Assembly (NCBI GenBank): GCA_902790625.1
Contig: CADASP010000016.1
Location: 124,001 to 188,000, forward strand
From: an uncultured Prevotellaceae bacterium
GTDB lineage: Bacteria; Bacteroidota; Bacteroidia; Bacteroidales; Bacteroidaceae
Reading direction: 5' to 3'
Length of the DNA: 64,000 bases
The notes below the pieces were generated by a model. The model saw only the letters and a list, made by a program, of their open reading frames with translations, was not told where the DNA came from and ran no database searches. The position numbers were made by a program, and so were the translations under genes. Position 1 is the stretch's first letter, and every line of letters begins with the position of its first letter. Positions 1 to 7,858 of this stretch are shown piece by piece.

Positions 1-14
1 AATTTTGCACCCGC

Positions 15-22
15 TATATTTG
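15..22 (+). promoter_or_regulatory. Bacteroidetes-type -7 element for the PAP2 gene
   Basis: TATATTTG matches the TAnnTTTG -7 consensus of Bacteroidetes promoters and lies about 65 nt before the PAP2 phosphatase start. The -33 region falls outside the window. Confidence 0.45.
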
Positions 23-86
23 CTCCATTTCGTGGGAACAGTTAGCGTATAAATGAATTAATGTAATTAACTAAACAACAATCACA

Positions 87-941
87 ATGAAAAAGATGAT
101 GATGGCAGTAGCTGCCATGATGTTTGCCGTGAACGTGGGTGCACAGGACGATGCTGTGCAGCCCTATTTTGAGTTGAGCCAACTGCCCAATCTGCTTGAA
201 ATCATGCCCGCTCCCCCCGCTTTCGACAGCCCTGAGTTTGCCAACGACGTGGTGCGCTATGGATGGGGCAAGCTTCAGCGGAACGATGACGAGCGCTTGG
301 CCCAGGCCATTGCCGATGCCGAGTGGGACGACCACACCAAGCTGTTTGCCCAGTGGAAGGATGCCTTCGGACTGGAGATTACCGAGACAGGAACACCCGA
401 GATTTGGAAACTGATGGAGACCTGCCTGGCCACCACCGACCCCATGCGCAAGGAGACGAAGGCCTTCTACCACCGCCAGCGCCCCTTTGAGCGCTTCGAC
501 GACGCTATGCCCTCGCACGAGGAGGACGACCTACGTGGCGAAGGCAGCTACCCCTCAGGACATAGTCTGCGTGGATGGGGCATCTCGCTGCTGCTGGCAC
601 AGATTGCCCCTGCACAGGCCAACGCAATCTTCCAGCGTGGATGGGACTACTGCAACAGCCGCGTCATCGTGGGTGCCCACTGGCAGAGCGACGTGGATGC
701 CAGCCGCACCGCCGCCAGCATCGGCTTCTGCGCCCTGCAAGGCAGCGAGGAGTTCATTGCACAGATGAAGAAGGCACAGGCCGAATATGCCGAGCTGACA
801 GGACAGACCGTGGGTGTCAGGACAGTGGCCATGCCTCAGCAGCAGGGTTCCGCTCGCATCTTCAACATCGATGGCACACCCGCCGAAGAGAACAGCCGTG
901 GCATCGTGATTGACGAGGGGCAGAAGCGCATCCAGCGATAA
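87..941 (+). CDS. PAP2-family (class A type) acid phosphatase, secreted
   Basis: A 284-residue phosphatase with a signal peptide (about residues 1-19, ending in VGAQ), so probably periplasmic. The complete PAP2/vanadium-haloperoxidase signature is visible: K125-x6-R132-P133, P156-S-G-H159, then S191-R192-x5-H198-x3-D202. In this family H198 is the phosphorylated nucleophile and H159 the acid/base. The motif spacing is that of class A non-specific acid phosphatases (PhoN type), which release phosphate from small organic phosphomonoesters; a lipid phosphatase role is less likely because no membrane segments follow the signal peptide. It stands alone with its own upstream -7 element. The exact substrate cannot be told from sequence. 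Confidence 0.88.
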   Translation: MKKMMMAVAAMMFAVNVGAQDDAVQPYFELSQLPNLLEIMPAPPAFDSPEFANDVVRYGWGKLQRNDDERLAQAIADAEWDDHTKLFAQWKDAFGLEITETGTPEIWKLMETCLATTDPMRKETKAFYHRQRPFERFDDAMPSHEEDDLRGEGSYPSGHSLRGWGISLLLAQIAPAQANAIFQRGWDYCNSRVIVGAHWQSDVDASRTAASIGFCALQGSEEFIAQMKKAQAEYAELTGQTVGVRTVAMPQQQGSARIFNIDGTPAEENSRGIVIDEGQKRIQR

Positions 942-956
942 GCAGGAGCCGAGGTT

Positions 957-1019
957 TGCCGGGATTTCCAGATTTTCTGGATTTTCCAGAATCTCCAGAA
1001 TTTCCAGATTATCCGGGAA
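957..1019. repeat. TTCCAGA/TTCTGGA repeat array (family R-FP), intergenic copy
   Basis: About 60 bp made of alternating 8-9 nt units such as ATTTCCAGA, TTTTCTGGA and TATCCGGGA, which are partly self-complementary. The same vocabulary recurs inside rseP (9180-9252), upstream of rimM (11191-11279) and inside the DUF5683 gene (38822-38890). Confidence 0.7.
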
Positions 1020-1062
1020 GAGCTTATAGGAGAGAAAATTGATTAATCTTTTACACTAAGTG

Positions 1063-1674
1063 ATGATGAAAAAAACGATTGTATTGGCATTAGCCATGAT
1101 GATGACCTGCGGAGCCATGCAGGCACAAGACGGGTATTACGACAAGAAGCATGAAGTGGGCATCACCTATGGCTTTGGTTCAACTTCACAAATCGTCGAC
1201 GTCTTCGAGGATGCTATCATCTCAATGGTTGACGTTAGACTGAGCGACGAATCCTGGGTAGGCCCTATCACCGCTGAGTATTACTATCATCCCAAGAACT
1301 GGCTCGGCGTGGGCGGTATCTTGGGCTACGGCCGAATGTCGCAGGATGTGTACCTCAACGGCAAGCACAATGGCAAGGATGGCGATCTGAAGAACAGCTA
1401 CCTGACGCTGATGCCCGCCGTGAAATTCGACTATGTGCGCACAAAGCATTTCGGCATGTACTCGAAGCTGGCCTTTGGTGCCACGCTTCGCACAGAGAAG
1501 GTTGATTACAATGACGATAAAGACCTCAAGGACTTTAACGAATCAGAGTTCCATATCAACTGGCAAGTGTCGCTTCTGGGCTTAGAGGCAGGCGGCCAGA
1601 CCCTTCGCGGCTTCATGGAGCTGGGTATGGGAGAGCAGGGCATCTACGTTTTAGGTGTGAAGTATAGGTTCTAA
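1063..1674 (+). CDS. Small outer-membrane beta-barrel-like protein, signal peptide
   Basis: About 203 residues. A signal peptide (MMKKTIVLALAMMMTCGAMQAQ) is followed by alternating amphipathic stretches rich in aromatic and glycine residues (HEVGITYGFG, NWLGVGGILGYGRM, FGMYSKLAFGATLR) and a final segment ending VLGVKYRF with a C-terminal aromatic, the pattern of an 8-10 strand outer-membrane barrel. No family can be named with certainty. An in-frame GTG at 1060 precedes the ATG; I chose the ATG at 1063, and the one at 1066 is equally possible. A strong terminator follows at 1741. Confidence 0.65.
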   Translation: MMKKTIVLALAMMMTCGAMQAQDGYYDKKHEVGITYGFGSTSQIVDVFEDAIISMVDVRLSDESWVGPITAEYYYHPKNWLGVGGILGYGRMSQDVYLNGKHNGKDGDLKNSYLTLMPAVKFDYVRTKHFGMYSKLAFGATLRTEKVDYNDDKDLKDFNESEFHINWQVSLLGLEAGGQTLRGFMELGMGEQGIYVLGVKYRF

Positions 1675-1740
1675 AGCGGTAGCTATTTCCTTCCATAACG
1701 CATTCTGAGCCTCCATAGGCAAGGTGCCGTCTGAAAATCA

Positions 1741-1806
1741 GTGAGAATCCGTGTCCTTTCGTTGCGCTAAATTGCAACAAAATGACACGGATTCTCACAT
1801 TTTTAT
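1741..1806 (+). terminator. Rho-independent terminator with 15-bp stem
   Basis: Perfect 15-bp arms GTGAGAATCCGTGTC (1741-1755) and its complement (1784-1798) enclose a second small stem GTTGC/GCAAC, and are followed by ATTTTTATT. It terminates the outer-membrane protein gene; the stem is long for a plain terminator. Confidence 0.8.
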
Positions 1807-1870
1807 TCTCACATCTCATCTATATATCGCCACCGCTCCCCTGCATCTATAAGGGGCGGGAAGACTGCGG

Positions 1871-1948
1871 CAACAAATTCTTCACTCTTCATTCTTCACT
1901 TATCACGCGGCAGCAAATTCTTCATTCTTCACTCTTCATTCTTCATTT
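1871..1948. repeat. TTCATTCTTCACTC repeat array (family R-FHS)
   Basis: Two tandem blocks begin GC(A/G)(A/G)CAAATTCTTCA and continue with alternating TTCATTC / TTCACTC units. Related copies lie in reverse inside pyrG (56405-56452) and, degenerate, in the signal-peptide region of the DUF5683 gene (38970-39005). Confidence 0.7.
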
Positions 1949-1950
1949 AA

Positions 1951-1991
1951 AAAGCAAGAAAGCGGGGCACACCGTTGTGGTGCACCCCGCT
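1951..1991 (-). terminator. Terminator of the 1635-residue secreted protein gene
   Basis: On the minus strand AGCGGGGTGCACC and GGTGTGCCCCGCT form an almost perfect stem (1961-1991) followed by a T-rich run (TTTCTTGCTTTTT), about 30 nt after the stop codon. Confidence 0.7.
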
Positions 1992-2022
1992 GACATTTGC
2001 TTGAGGATAGCTTCTGCGAAGC

Positions 2023-5000
2023 TTACTTCACGATGACCTTCTGGCCTTCGATGATGTAGGCGCCACGGAGGCCCTCGATGCTGGTAGCCTGGCTGCGCAC
2101 CAGCTTACCGTCGAGCGTGTAGATGTCGGCAGGCTTCTTGGTGCTGACGAGGCTCTCGATAGCTGTGAACTGTCCAGCGTTGCTGAAGATGAACACCACG
2201 GGCTTCGACTCGGCACCGTTAGGATAGACGGCGCTGACAGCGAAGACGCTGCTGGTGCTGGCACCCTCCAGCTCGATGCTGGTCTCGGTAGTGCTCTCGG
2301 CCACCTCGCCATCAACCCACACGTTGTAGTTGGCCACATCACCGCCACCAGCAGTGTAGGTGATTTCGCCCACCAAGAATGCCATAGCTGCATCGCCGTT
2401 GGTATTGTTGCGGATAGCAAAGTAGGTCGTGCCTTCGGGCAGGTCGTAGCTCACCTGCTTCCAACCAGCCTGGGTGAGCGTCTCGCCACCCACCTTAGTG
2501 AAGTCGGAAAGGGTATTGCCACTGGTAGAAGCATACACCTCATAGTCGGTTGGTCCATACTGGACGCTCAAAGCGCTCACGTAGAACGTGATGGTCTGTG
2601 CCACACCAGGCAGAGCGGGCGAAATGAGCCAGTCGTCGTTGTCGGGATAGCTCTCGCCTACGAGGTTGTAGCCCGAGAGGAGATAGGTCTCGTCGAGCGT
2701 GCCATTAGGACCATTGAATTCGGGATTGGTGATGCCCATTTCAGACGGGCGCATCACGAGGAATGCTGAAGTTTGTCCGTCGGAAGCCACAGCATAGCCG
2801 TTGAACAAGGTGCCCTTCGTAACACCATTGGCATTGATGGCAGTCCACTCACCAAAGTCGCTGATGTTATTAGCTGCGAGGTCGGCAAAGTCTTCAACCA
2901 CTTCTTCGGTGGCGTTGGCGGGAGCATCCCAAGTGAGCTTCACGCCGTTGTCGGTCTTCTCACCCTTCAGGTTCTCAGGAGCAGCAGCGGTGCTCTGCTT
3001 CACGGTGCACACGGTCTCAGCCACGTTGTCGTCGAGGTCGAGGTCGTTATCGAACTCCACTTCAGCACGCAGTGCGATGTCGCCGGGCTCGTCGAAGATG
3101 GAGGTCTCGATTTCCTTCAGCACGGTGAGGGTCTCGTAGGAGACGAGTGGCTCGGTGACTTCCTCTTTGAGGATTTCCTCTTCATTGGCAAAGAGCTTCA
3201 CGGTGAAGTTCTTGGCAGGCTTCTCACCGATGTTGCGGACGGCGATGGCCACCTCTGCGTTCTGTCCGGCCATCACGCTCTTCGGAGCGTCGATAGTGGC
3301 AGCGAGGTTGTACTCAAGGAGGTCGGAAATCTTCAGGGCGTCAATCCAGATGCTGCCCTCGGCCTCGAACTCTTCGCAGAGCGCCACCTTGATGAAGGGC
3401 TCTTCGGTATAGTCGGCCAGCGACACCTTCACGGCCTGGAAATCGTCGATAGGAGCAACGGTCTTCACCAGCTTCTCCTTTCCGTCGGGAGTGATCACCT
3501 TCACCTGGAAGCGGTTCTTCTTCGAACCCGTGCCCTTCACGTTGATGACCAGCGTGGGATTACCCTCGCGCATGGCAATCTTGCCGCTCTCGAGCCTGAT
3601 AAAGCCTTCGCCATAGCCGTTGATCTGAAGGCTGTTGCCATCGCCATCAGCACTTTCCTCATTGCTGATGCCACCGTCTACGCCATTGAAGTCGATGATC
3701 CAATTGTCGAGGCTGGTGAAGCCATTTTCGATAGGCATCTGATCGGGAGCGCCCACGTAGAACTCAGCATTAACGCCATAGCTCTCACCCATTTCGTTTT
3801 TAGTCGTGACGCACAGATATTCCAGATGTTGAGCCACGGTGTTGTCGTAGGTGACAACTGCCATAGTCTCGTCGGTGGTGGCAACAATATCGTCCATAAC
3901 GATGAAGTCTCCCCATCCAGGAATGCTTTCTATGTGTGCAGTATAAACATTGTATTCAAGACCATCTTTGTCGATGATACCACCGTTGGCACCAACAGCA
4001 GGAGCATCCCAATTGAGCACCACGCCCATGACACTTTCAGCTACCTTCAGATTTGCAACATCTGCGGGTACATCAAGACCAATGTAAGCCGACACAGCGT
4101 CGCTCTTCTCACCACGGTTACCATCAGCATTGTAAGGAATGGCCTGATACTTATGAGTACCTACAACATTGTAGTCGACAAAGACCTTCGTTGCTTCGGG
4201 CTGGACGTTCTCCCATGTTTGGACAATCTTGCCATCGCGATAGACCACCAGCTTGGCAATGTTGCTGAGTGTGGAGCCATCGGCAGCGAGGCGAGGAGCG
4301 GTAACGGTGACCACAGCCTTGTGTGCTCCGTAAGGATCGGGCTGAACAGCCAGCTTGGGAGCAGCGGGAGCGGTGACATCAAGACCGGCCTCGATGGTGA
4401 TAGAGCGAACTTTAAGGTTGTACATGTCGGCATCGCTGATGGCATGAACGGCAAAGAAGTAGTTGCCATCCTCCTCAACAGTAATCTCCTGCTCGTAATC
4501 AGCAAAATCGTTGGTGTCGAGGACGGTCTCACCAATCACTTGCTTCGTCAGACCTTCCATGGTAGCCTCATTGCCCATGAGCACCTCGAAGCGCTCGGGA
4601 TATTTAGAGCTACCAGCGGCATTAATGATGAAATTGTAGGGCTTGCCAGCCTGGAGGGCGACAGGCATGGTGACGAGATAGTCGTCGGCACTATTTGAGG
4701 GGTTGTAGCCATAGTAAGCACCATTGCTGGCACTCCAACCCCACGTCGAACCGTCTTCGTTGGCGTCGATGACACTGAAGATTTCAAAGATGGAAGGATT
4801 GGTGAAGTCAGCAGTGAAGGGCACCTGAATGATGGCGCTGATGAACTCAGCAACCTCTGCGCTCTTGACACCTTCGCCAAATTCATTGGCAGCAACTGCC
4901 TGATAGATGTGGGTGCCGAGTGACACCGTCTCGTCTTTGTAGACTTCCTTAGTGCCAGGAGCAACATCCTCGAACACTTTGAGGATTTCACCGTCGCGGA

Positions 5001-6930
5001 ACAGCGTCACTGTCAGGTTTTCGGTGAGGGGATCACCGTCGATGTTGGTGGCGGGAGCGGTGAAGGTGATGGTGGCAGCAGCTGTCACGCCATCCGACTC
5101 AACGCTGAGGTCGGTGATGGTTGCAGGAGCAAGCGAATTGATACCTTCGTTCACCAAGAAATTGTCGACATTAAGATAGTATTCATCGTAGTCGCTGATG
5201 GCGTGAATACCAAAGTGGTAGTAGCCTGTCTCTTCCACTGTGAACAACATATTCTCCACTGCCTGGGGTTCAATCCACGTGATGTCGGTGGCCTCGATGA
5301 TGGTCTGGGTCATGGCCGAAGCAGCGGCCTTCACGCCCATCATCACTTCAAGGCGCTCAGGAAAGCTGGCTCCTTGAGCCCATGCGTCGATGGCAAAGTG
5401 GTAGTTAACACCAGCTTCGAGCTTGATGGCGGGCGAGAAGAGCCAGTCGTTAGCATCGTTGTTGGAGTTCCATTTATACCGGTAGTAAGAGTTGTCGGTA
5501 CCTTCAGCTACATCCCAAGTAGAGCCGTCCCCGTTGGAGTCGACGATGCCAAAGGCACTCTGCTCTTCCTCGGTGTCGAAACCATTGGCATAGGGAATCT
5601 CGTCGATGGGAGCGCCAGTCTCAGCCACTTCCTCCACATCGCTCGGACCCTTCAGGGTGACGTCGCTATACCACGACAGATAGTAGATTCTGTCGGTGGC
5701 AGCATTGGCCAGCACATCGTTGAGGGCAACCAGCTTGTTGGCCTCAGCGTCGTATGTCATCATGAAGTCACCCAAGACGTAGCCATCTTCCACCTCGTCG
5801 TAGGTGGCGCCAACCAGCCAAATGTCATAGGTGCCATAGGCGCCAAGATACTGGAATGCGGGGAAGTTGTAGATGTTGCCATCCTTCGTACCCTTAATCC
5901 AAGTATTGGGGAAGTCGCCGAACAATCCCTGCACATAGACATTGTCGCCATCGAAGCCGACGTTGCACTTGCCACTAACAGGCGAAGCACCATTCTCGCT
6001 TTGGGCCATTGCATTCATTCTGAACTCTACAGTCTCCAGGCCATCGGGAATCGTCACTTCCTCAGGAGCCACATAGTCGGGATCGTAGGTGAACACGGTT
6101 TCGTAGTCGCCCCAGCCCGAGAAGGTGTTGTCGTCAGTATAGACGAGTGCCACGAAGTTGCCGCCTTCTTCTGGGTCGCCAGTGCCTTCGAGAGTGATGT
6201 TGCCTTCAGCGTCGACGGTGAGCGTGACATTGTCGGCATCTACTTCTACGAATGCGTCGTCAGCTTCGTTGTAGGAGCATACGCCAAGGCGCAGGCCATA
6301 ACCATAAGTAGGCATGAAGTAAACCACCTGATTCATGGGGATGGTGATGGTATTGCCTTCAATGGTGCCCTTCACCCAAGTGCCAACACCGGCAAAGCAG
6401 ATGAAGTCTTTGATGTAGACTTCGCCATCGGCTGTCTCCACCATCGTGGTGACGCCTTCCTGAGCGTCAATGTAGAGCTGCCGATTAGAAACATAGAAGC
6501 CATAGCCCGAACGGTTGTAGTACTTTTTCTCGCCTTGTGCGGGAGAAGTGATAATGCCGTACTCGTCAATGGTTTCACCAGTCTTGCGCATGTCCAGGTC
6601 TTTGGCCTGATAGAATACGGGTGCATGGTTCGTGCTGAAGGCCATGCTTGAAGCATTTCCATTAAGCTTCCATGTCAGGCCCTTTGGAGCACTTGCGGGC
6701 TTTTCATCGCGCTGCTTCTCGAGGTCAGCAGCAGCAGCGGCCTTCTTCTGCAGGTCAGGAGAAAGGAGGTCGACAATGTCCTGCGATGTCCGGACAATCT
6801 GCTTGACGTACGTGGCTGCGATTCTTTGGGCGTTTGGTGTAGCCTTCCGAATCTGCTGAGCCTGTGCGGGTACTCCCAGCAGCACCACTGCCAGGGCACC
6901 TAAAAGAAACGAAGTGATTCTTTTACTCAT
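2023..6930 (-). CDS. Giant secreted multi-domain protein with choice-of-anchor J/FnIII domains and T9SS-type C-terminal sorting signal
   Basis: 1635 residues. Signal peptide 1-24 (ends PAQAQQ). After a poorly recognised N-terminal third there are jelly-roll choice-of-anchor J-like domains near 445-590, 700-850 and 1345-1540 (motifs such as STWDVAEG, DWLFSPAIKL, DDWLISPALPG), separated by FnIII-like segments starting PATITDLSV or PAAPKLAVQP. A CARDB-like region (AVRNIGEKPAKNFTVKLF) lies near 1240. The last 35 residues (IYTLDGKLVRSQ ... GAYIIEGQKVIVK) match type A sorting signals of the type IX secretion system. The likely location is the cell surface or medium. The binding target is unknown. 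It has its own promoter (6997-7027) and terminator. Confidence 0.85.
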   Translation of the reverse strand: MSKRITSFLLGALAVVLLGVPAQAQQIRKATPNAQRIAATYVKQIVRTSQDIVDLLSPDLQKKAAAAADLEKQRDEKPASAPKGLTWKLNGNASSMAFSTNHAPVFYQAKDLDMRKTGETIDEYGIITSPAQGEKKYYNRSGYGFYVSNRQLYIDAQEGVTTMVETADGEVYIKDFICFAGVGTWVKGTIEGNTITIPMNQVVYFMPTYGYGLRLGVCSYNEADDAFVEVDADNVTLTVDAEGNITLEGTGDPEEGGNFVALVYTDDNTFSGWGDYETVFTYDPDYVAPEEVTIPDGLETVEFRMNAMAQSENGASPVSGKCNVGFDGDNVYVQGLFGDFPNTWIKGTKDGNIYNFPAFQYLGAYGTYDIWLVGATYDEVEDGYVLGDFMMTYDAEANKLVALNDVLANAATDRIYYLSWYSDVTLKGPSDVEEVAETGAPIDEIPYANGFDTEEEQSAFGIVDSNGDGSTWDVAEGTDNSYYRYKWNSNNDANDWLFSPAIKLEAGVNYHFAIDAWAQGASFPERLEVMMGVKAAASAMTQTIIEATDITWIEPQAVENMLFTVEETGYYHFGIHAISDYDEYYLNVDNFLVNEGINSLAPATITDLSVESDGVTAAATITFTAPATNIDGDPLTENLTVTLFRDGEILKVFEDVAPGTKEVYKDETVSLGTHIYQAVAANEFGEGVKSAEVAEFISAIIQVPFTADFTNPSIFEIFSVIDANEDGSTWGWSASNGAYYGYNPSNSADDYLVTMPVALQAGKPYNFIINAAGSSKYPERFEVLMGNEATMEGLTKQVIGETVLDTNDFADYEQEITVEEDGNYFFAVHAISDADMYNLKVRSITIEAGLDVTAPAAPKLAVQPDPYGAHKAVVTVTAPRLAADGSTLSNIAKLVVYRDGKIVQTWENVQPEATKVFVDYNVVGTHKYQAIPYNADGNRGEKSDAVSAYIGLDVPADVANLKVAESVMGVVLNWDAPAVGANGGIIDKDGLEYNVYTAHIESIPGWGDFIVMDDIVATTDETMAVVTYDNTVAQHLEYLCVTTKNEMGESYGVNAEFYVGAPDQMPIENGFTSLDNWIIDFNGVDGGISNEESADGDGNSLQINGYGEGFIRLESGKIAMREGNPTLVINVKGTGSKKNRFQVKVITPDGKEKLVKTVAPIDDFQAVKVSLADYTEEPFIKVALCEEFEAEGSIWIDALKISDLLEYNLAATIDAPKSVMAGQNAEVAIAVRNIGEKPAKNFTVKLFANEEEILKEEVTEPLVSYETLTVLKEIETSIFDEPGDIALRAEVEFDNDLDLDDNVAETVCTVKQSTAAAPENLKGEKTDNGVKLTWDAPANATEEVVEDFADLAANNISDFGEWTAINANGVTKGTLFNGYAVASDGQTSAFLVMRPSEMGITNPEFNGPNGTLDETYLLSGYNLVGESYPDNDDWLISPALPGVAQTITFYVSALSVQYGPTDYEVYASTSGNTLSDFTKVGGETLTQAGWKQVSYDLPEGTTYFAIRNNTNGDAAMAFLVGEITYTAGGGDVANYNVWVDGEVAESTTETSIELEGASTSSVFAVSAVYPNGAESKPVVFIFSNAGQFTAIESLVSTKKPADIYTLDGKLVRSQATSIEGLRGAYIIEGQKVIVK

Positions 6931-6996
6931 AATGTTAATAAATTGGTTAATATTAAAATGATTTATCGTATGTACATTTTACGGCATAATCGGCTG

Positions 6997-7027
6997 CAAA
7001 GTTAACTAATTTATTTCTAACTTGCAA
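6997..7027 (-). promoter_or_regulatory. Promoter of the 1635-residue secreted protein gene
   Basis: On the minus strand TAACTTTG (7004-6997) is preceded 20 nt upstream by TTG (7027-7025), fitting the Bacteroidetes -33/-7 consensus. The leader is about 60 nt. Confidence 0.7.
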
Positions 7028-7076
7028 GAAAAAATAACATTTTGTTGCTAAATCTTAAAATTTTCCGTTTTTCCCT

Positions 7077-7106
7077 TTGGCCTTTGGGCGGAAAAGCGTA
7101 TTTTTG
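7077..7106 (+). promoter_or_regulatory. Promoter of the NUDIX gene
   Basis: TTG (7077-7079) and TATTTTTG (7099-7106), 19 nt apart, lie 30 nt before the ATG. Confidence 0.65.
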
Positions 7107-7136
7107 CATTATCAACGCGCGAACAATAGATAGACC

Positions 7137-7658
7137 ATGCATCCACTCGAAAAGTTTCGTTTTTGCCCTGTCTGCGGCAGCGCAGACTTCGCAGTAAACA
7201 ATGTGAAGAGCAAACATTGTGCCCATTGCGGCTTCACCTATTATGCCAACCCCTCGTCGGCGACGGCGGCTTTCATCCTGCGCCCCGACGGCTGTCTTTT
7301 AGTGGCTCGCCGAGGCAAAGAACCTGCTCGCGGCACCCTCGACCTGCCCGGCGGCTTCGTCGACATGTACGAGACGACTGAGGAAGGCATGCGCCGCGAA
7401 ATCATGGAGGAGACGGGGCTGGTGGTAGGGCCGCTGCATTATCTGTTCAGCTTGCCCAACCTCTACGAATATAGTGGCATGACCATCCACACCATCGACA
7501 TGTTTTATCGCACAGAAGTGCCACAGGATGCCCAGCCTCATGCCGACGACGACGCTGCTGAGCTGATGTGGCTGCCAAAAGAAAAAGTGCAGCCCGAACT
7601 ATTCGGACTGCACAGTGTTCGCAAGGCGGTGGAACGCTTCCTCGCCAATGGCGATTGA
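7137..7658 (+). CDS. NUDIX hydrolase with N-terminal zinc ribbon
   Basis: 173 residues. The Nudix box is complete at residues 73-95: G73-x5-E79-x7-R87-E88-x2-E91-E92-x-G94, the Mg2+-binding catalytic loop that cleaves nucleoside diphosphates linked to a moiety X. In front is a four-cysteine ribbon (C10-x2-C13 and C28-x2-C31) of the kind found in NADH pyrophosphatases. The protein lacks the large N-terminal domain of full NudC and its SQPWPFxS motif, so NAD(H)/NMN or ADP-ribose-type substrates are possible but unproven. Monocistronic; its 3' end faces rseP across a palindromic repeat. Confidence 0.85.
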   Translation: MHPLEKFRFCPVCGSADFAVNNVKSKHCAHCGFTYYANPSSATAAFILRPDGCLLVARRGKEPARGTLDLPGGFVDMYETTEEGMRREIMEETGLVVGPLHYLFSLPNLYEYSGMTIHTIDMFYRTEVPQDAQPHADDDAAELMWLPKEKVQPELFGLHSVRKAVERFLANGD

Positions 7659-7699
7659 ATGATACAGACCCCCTTCTCCGATGGAGCGAGCGTGGCTTG

Positions 7700-7768
7700 G
7701 AAAAATTCCACGCCCTGGAACAAAAATTTGGCGTTGACTTTTTCGAAAAAGTCAACGCCAAATTTTTG
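7700..7768. repeat. 48-bp perfect palindrome, repeat copy 1
   Basis: Positions 7721-7768 are a perfect uninterrupted palindrome with 24-nt half-sites (centre TTTTTCGAAAAA, flanks GGCGTTGAC/GTCAACGCC). A preceding inner inverted repeat, TTCCA(cgccc)TGGAA, lies at 7707-7720. A near-identical unit lies at 44250-44317. Being A-rich then GC then T-rich it can act as a two-way terminator for the convergent NUDIX and rseP genes. Confidence 0.85.
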
Positions 7769-7858
7769 CGTGGAGCACGCCCTTCTATTTCAACCGTTTA
7801 TTTGGTCATAGAAAGTGATGTCTATTCATGCTTTTTGGGGGTCGATAGATGTTGTTGC

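Noticed and set aside
2773..6651. Very long open frames on the plus strand antisense to the 1635-residue secreted protein
   Set aside because: They mirror the codon bias of the real gene, lack a promoter, signal sequence or recognisable domain, and have low-complexity His/Val-rich translations.
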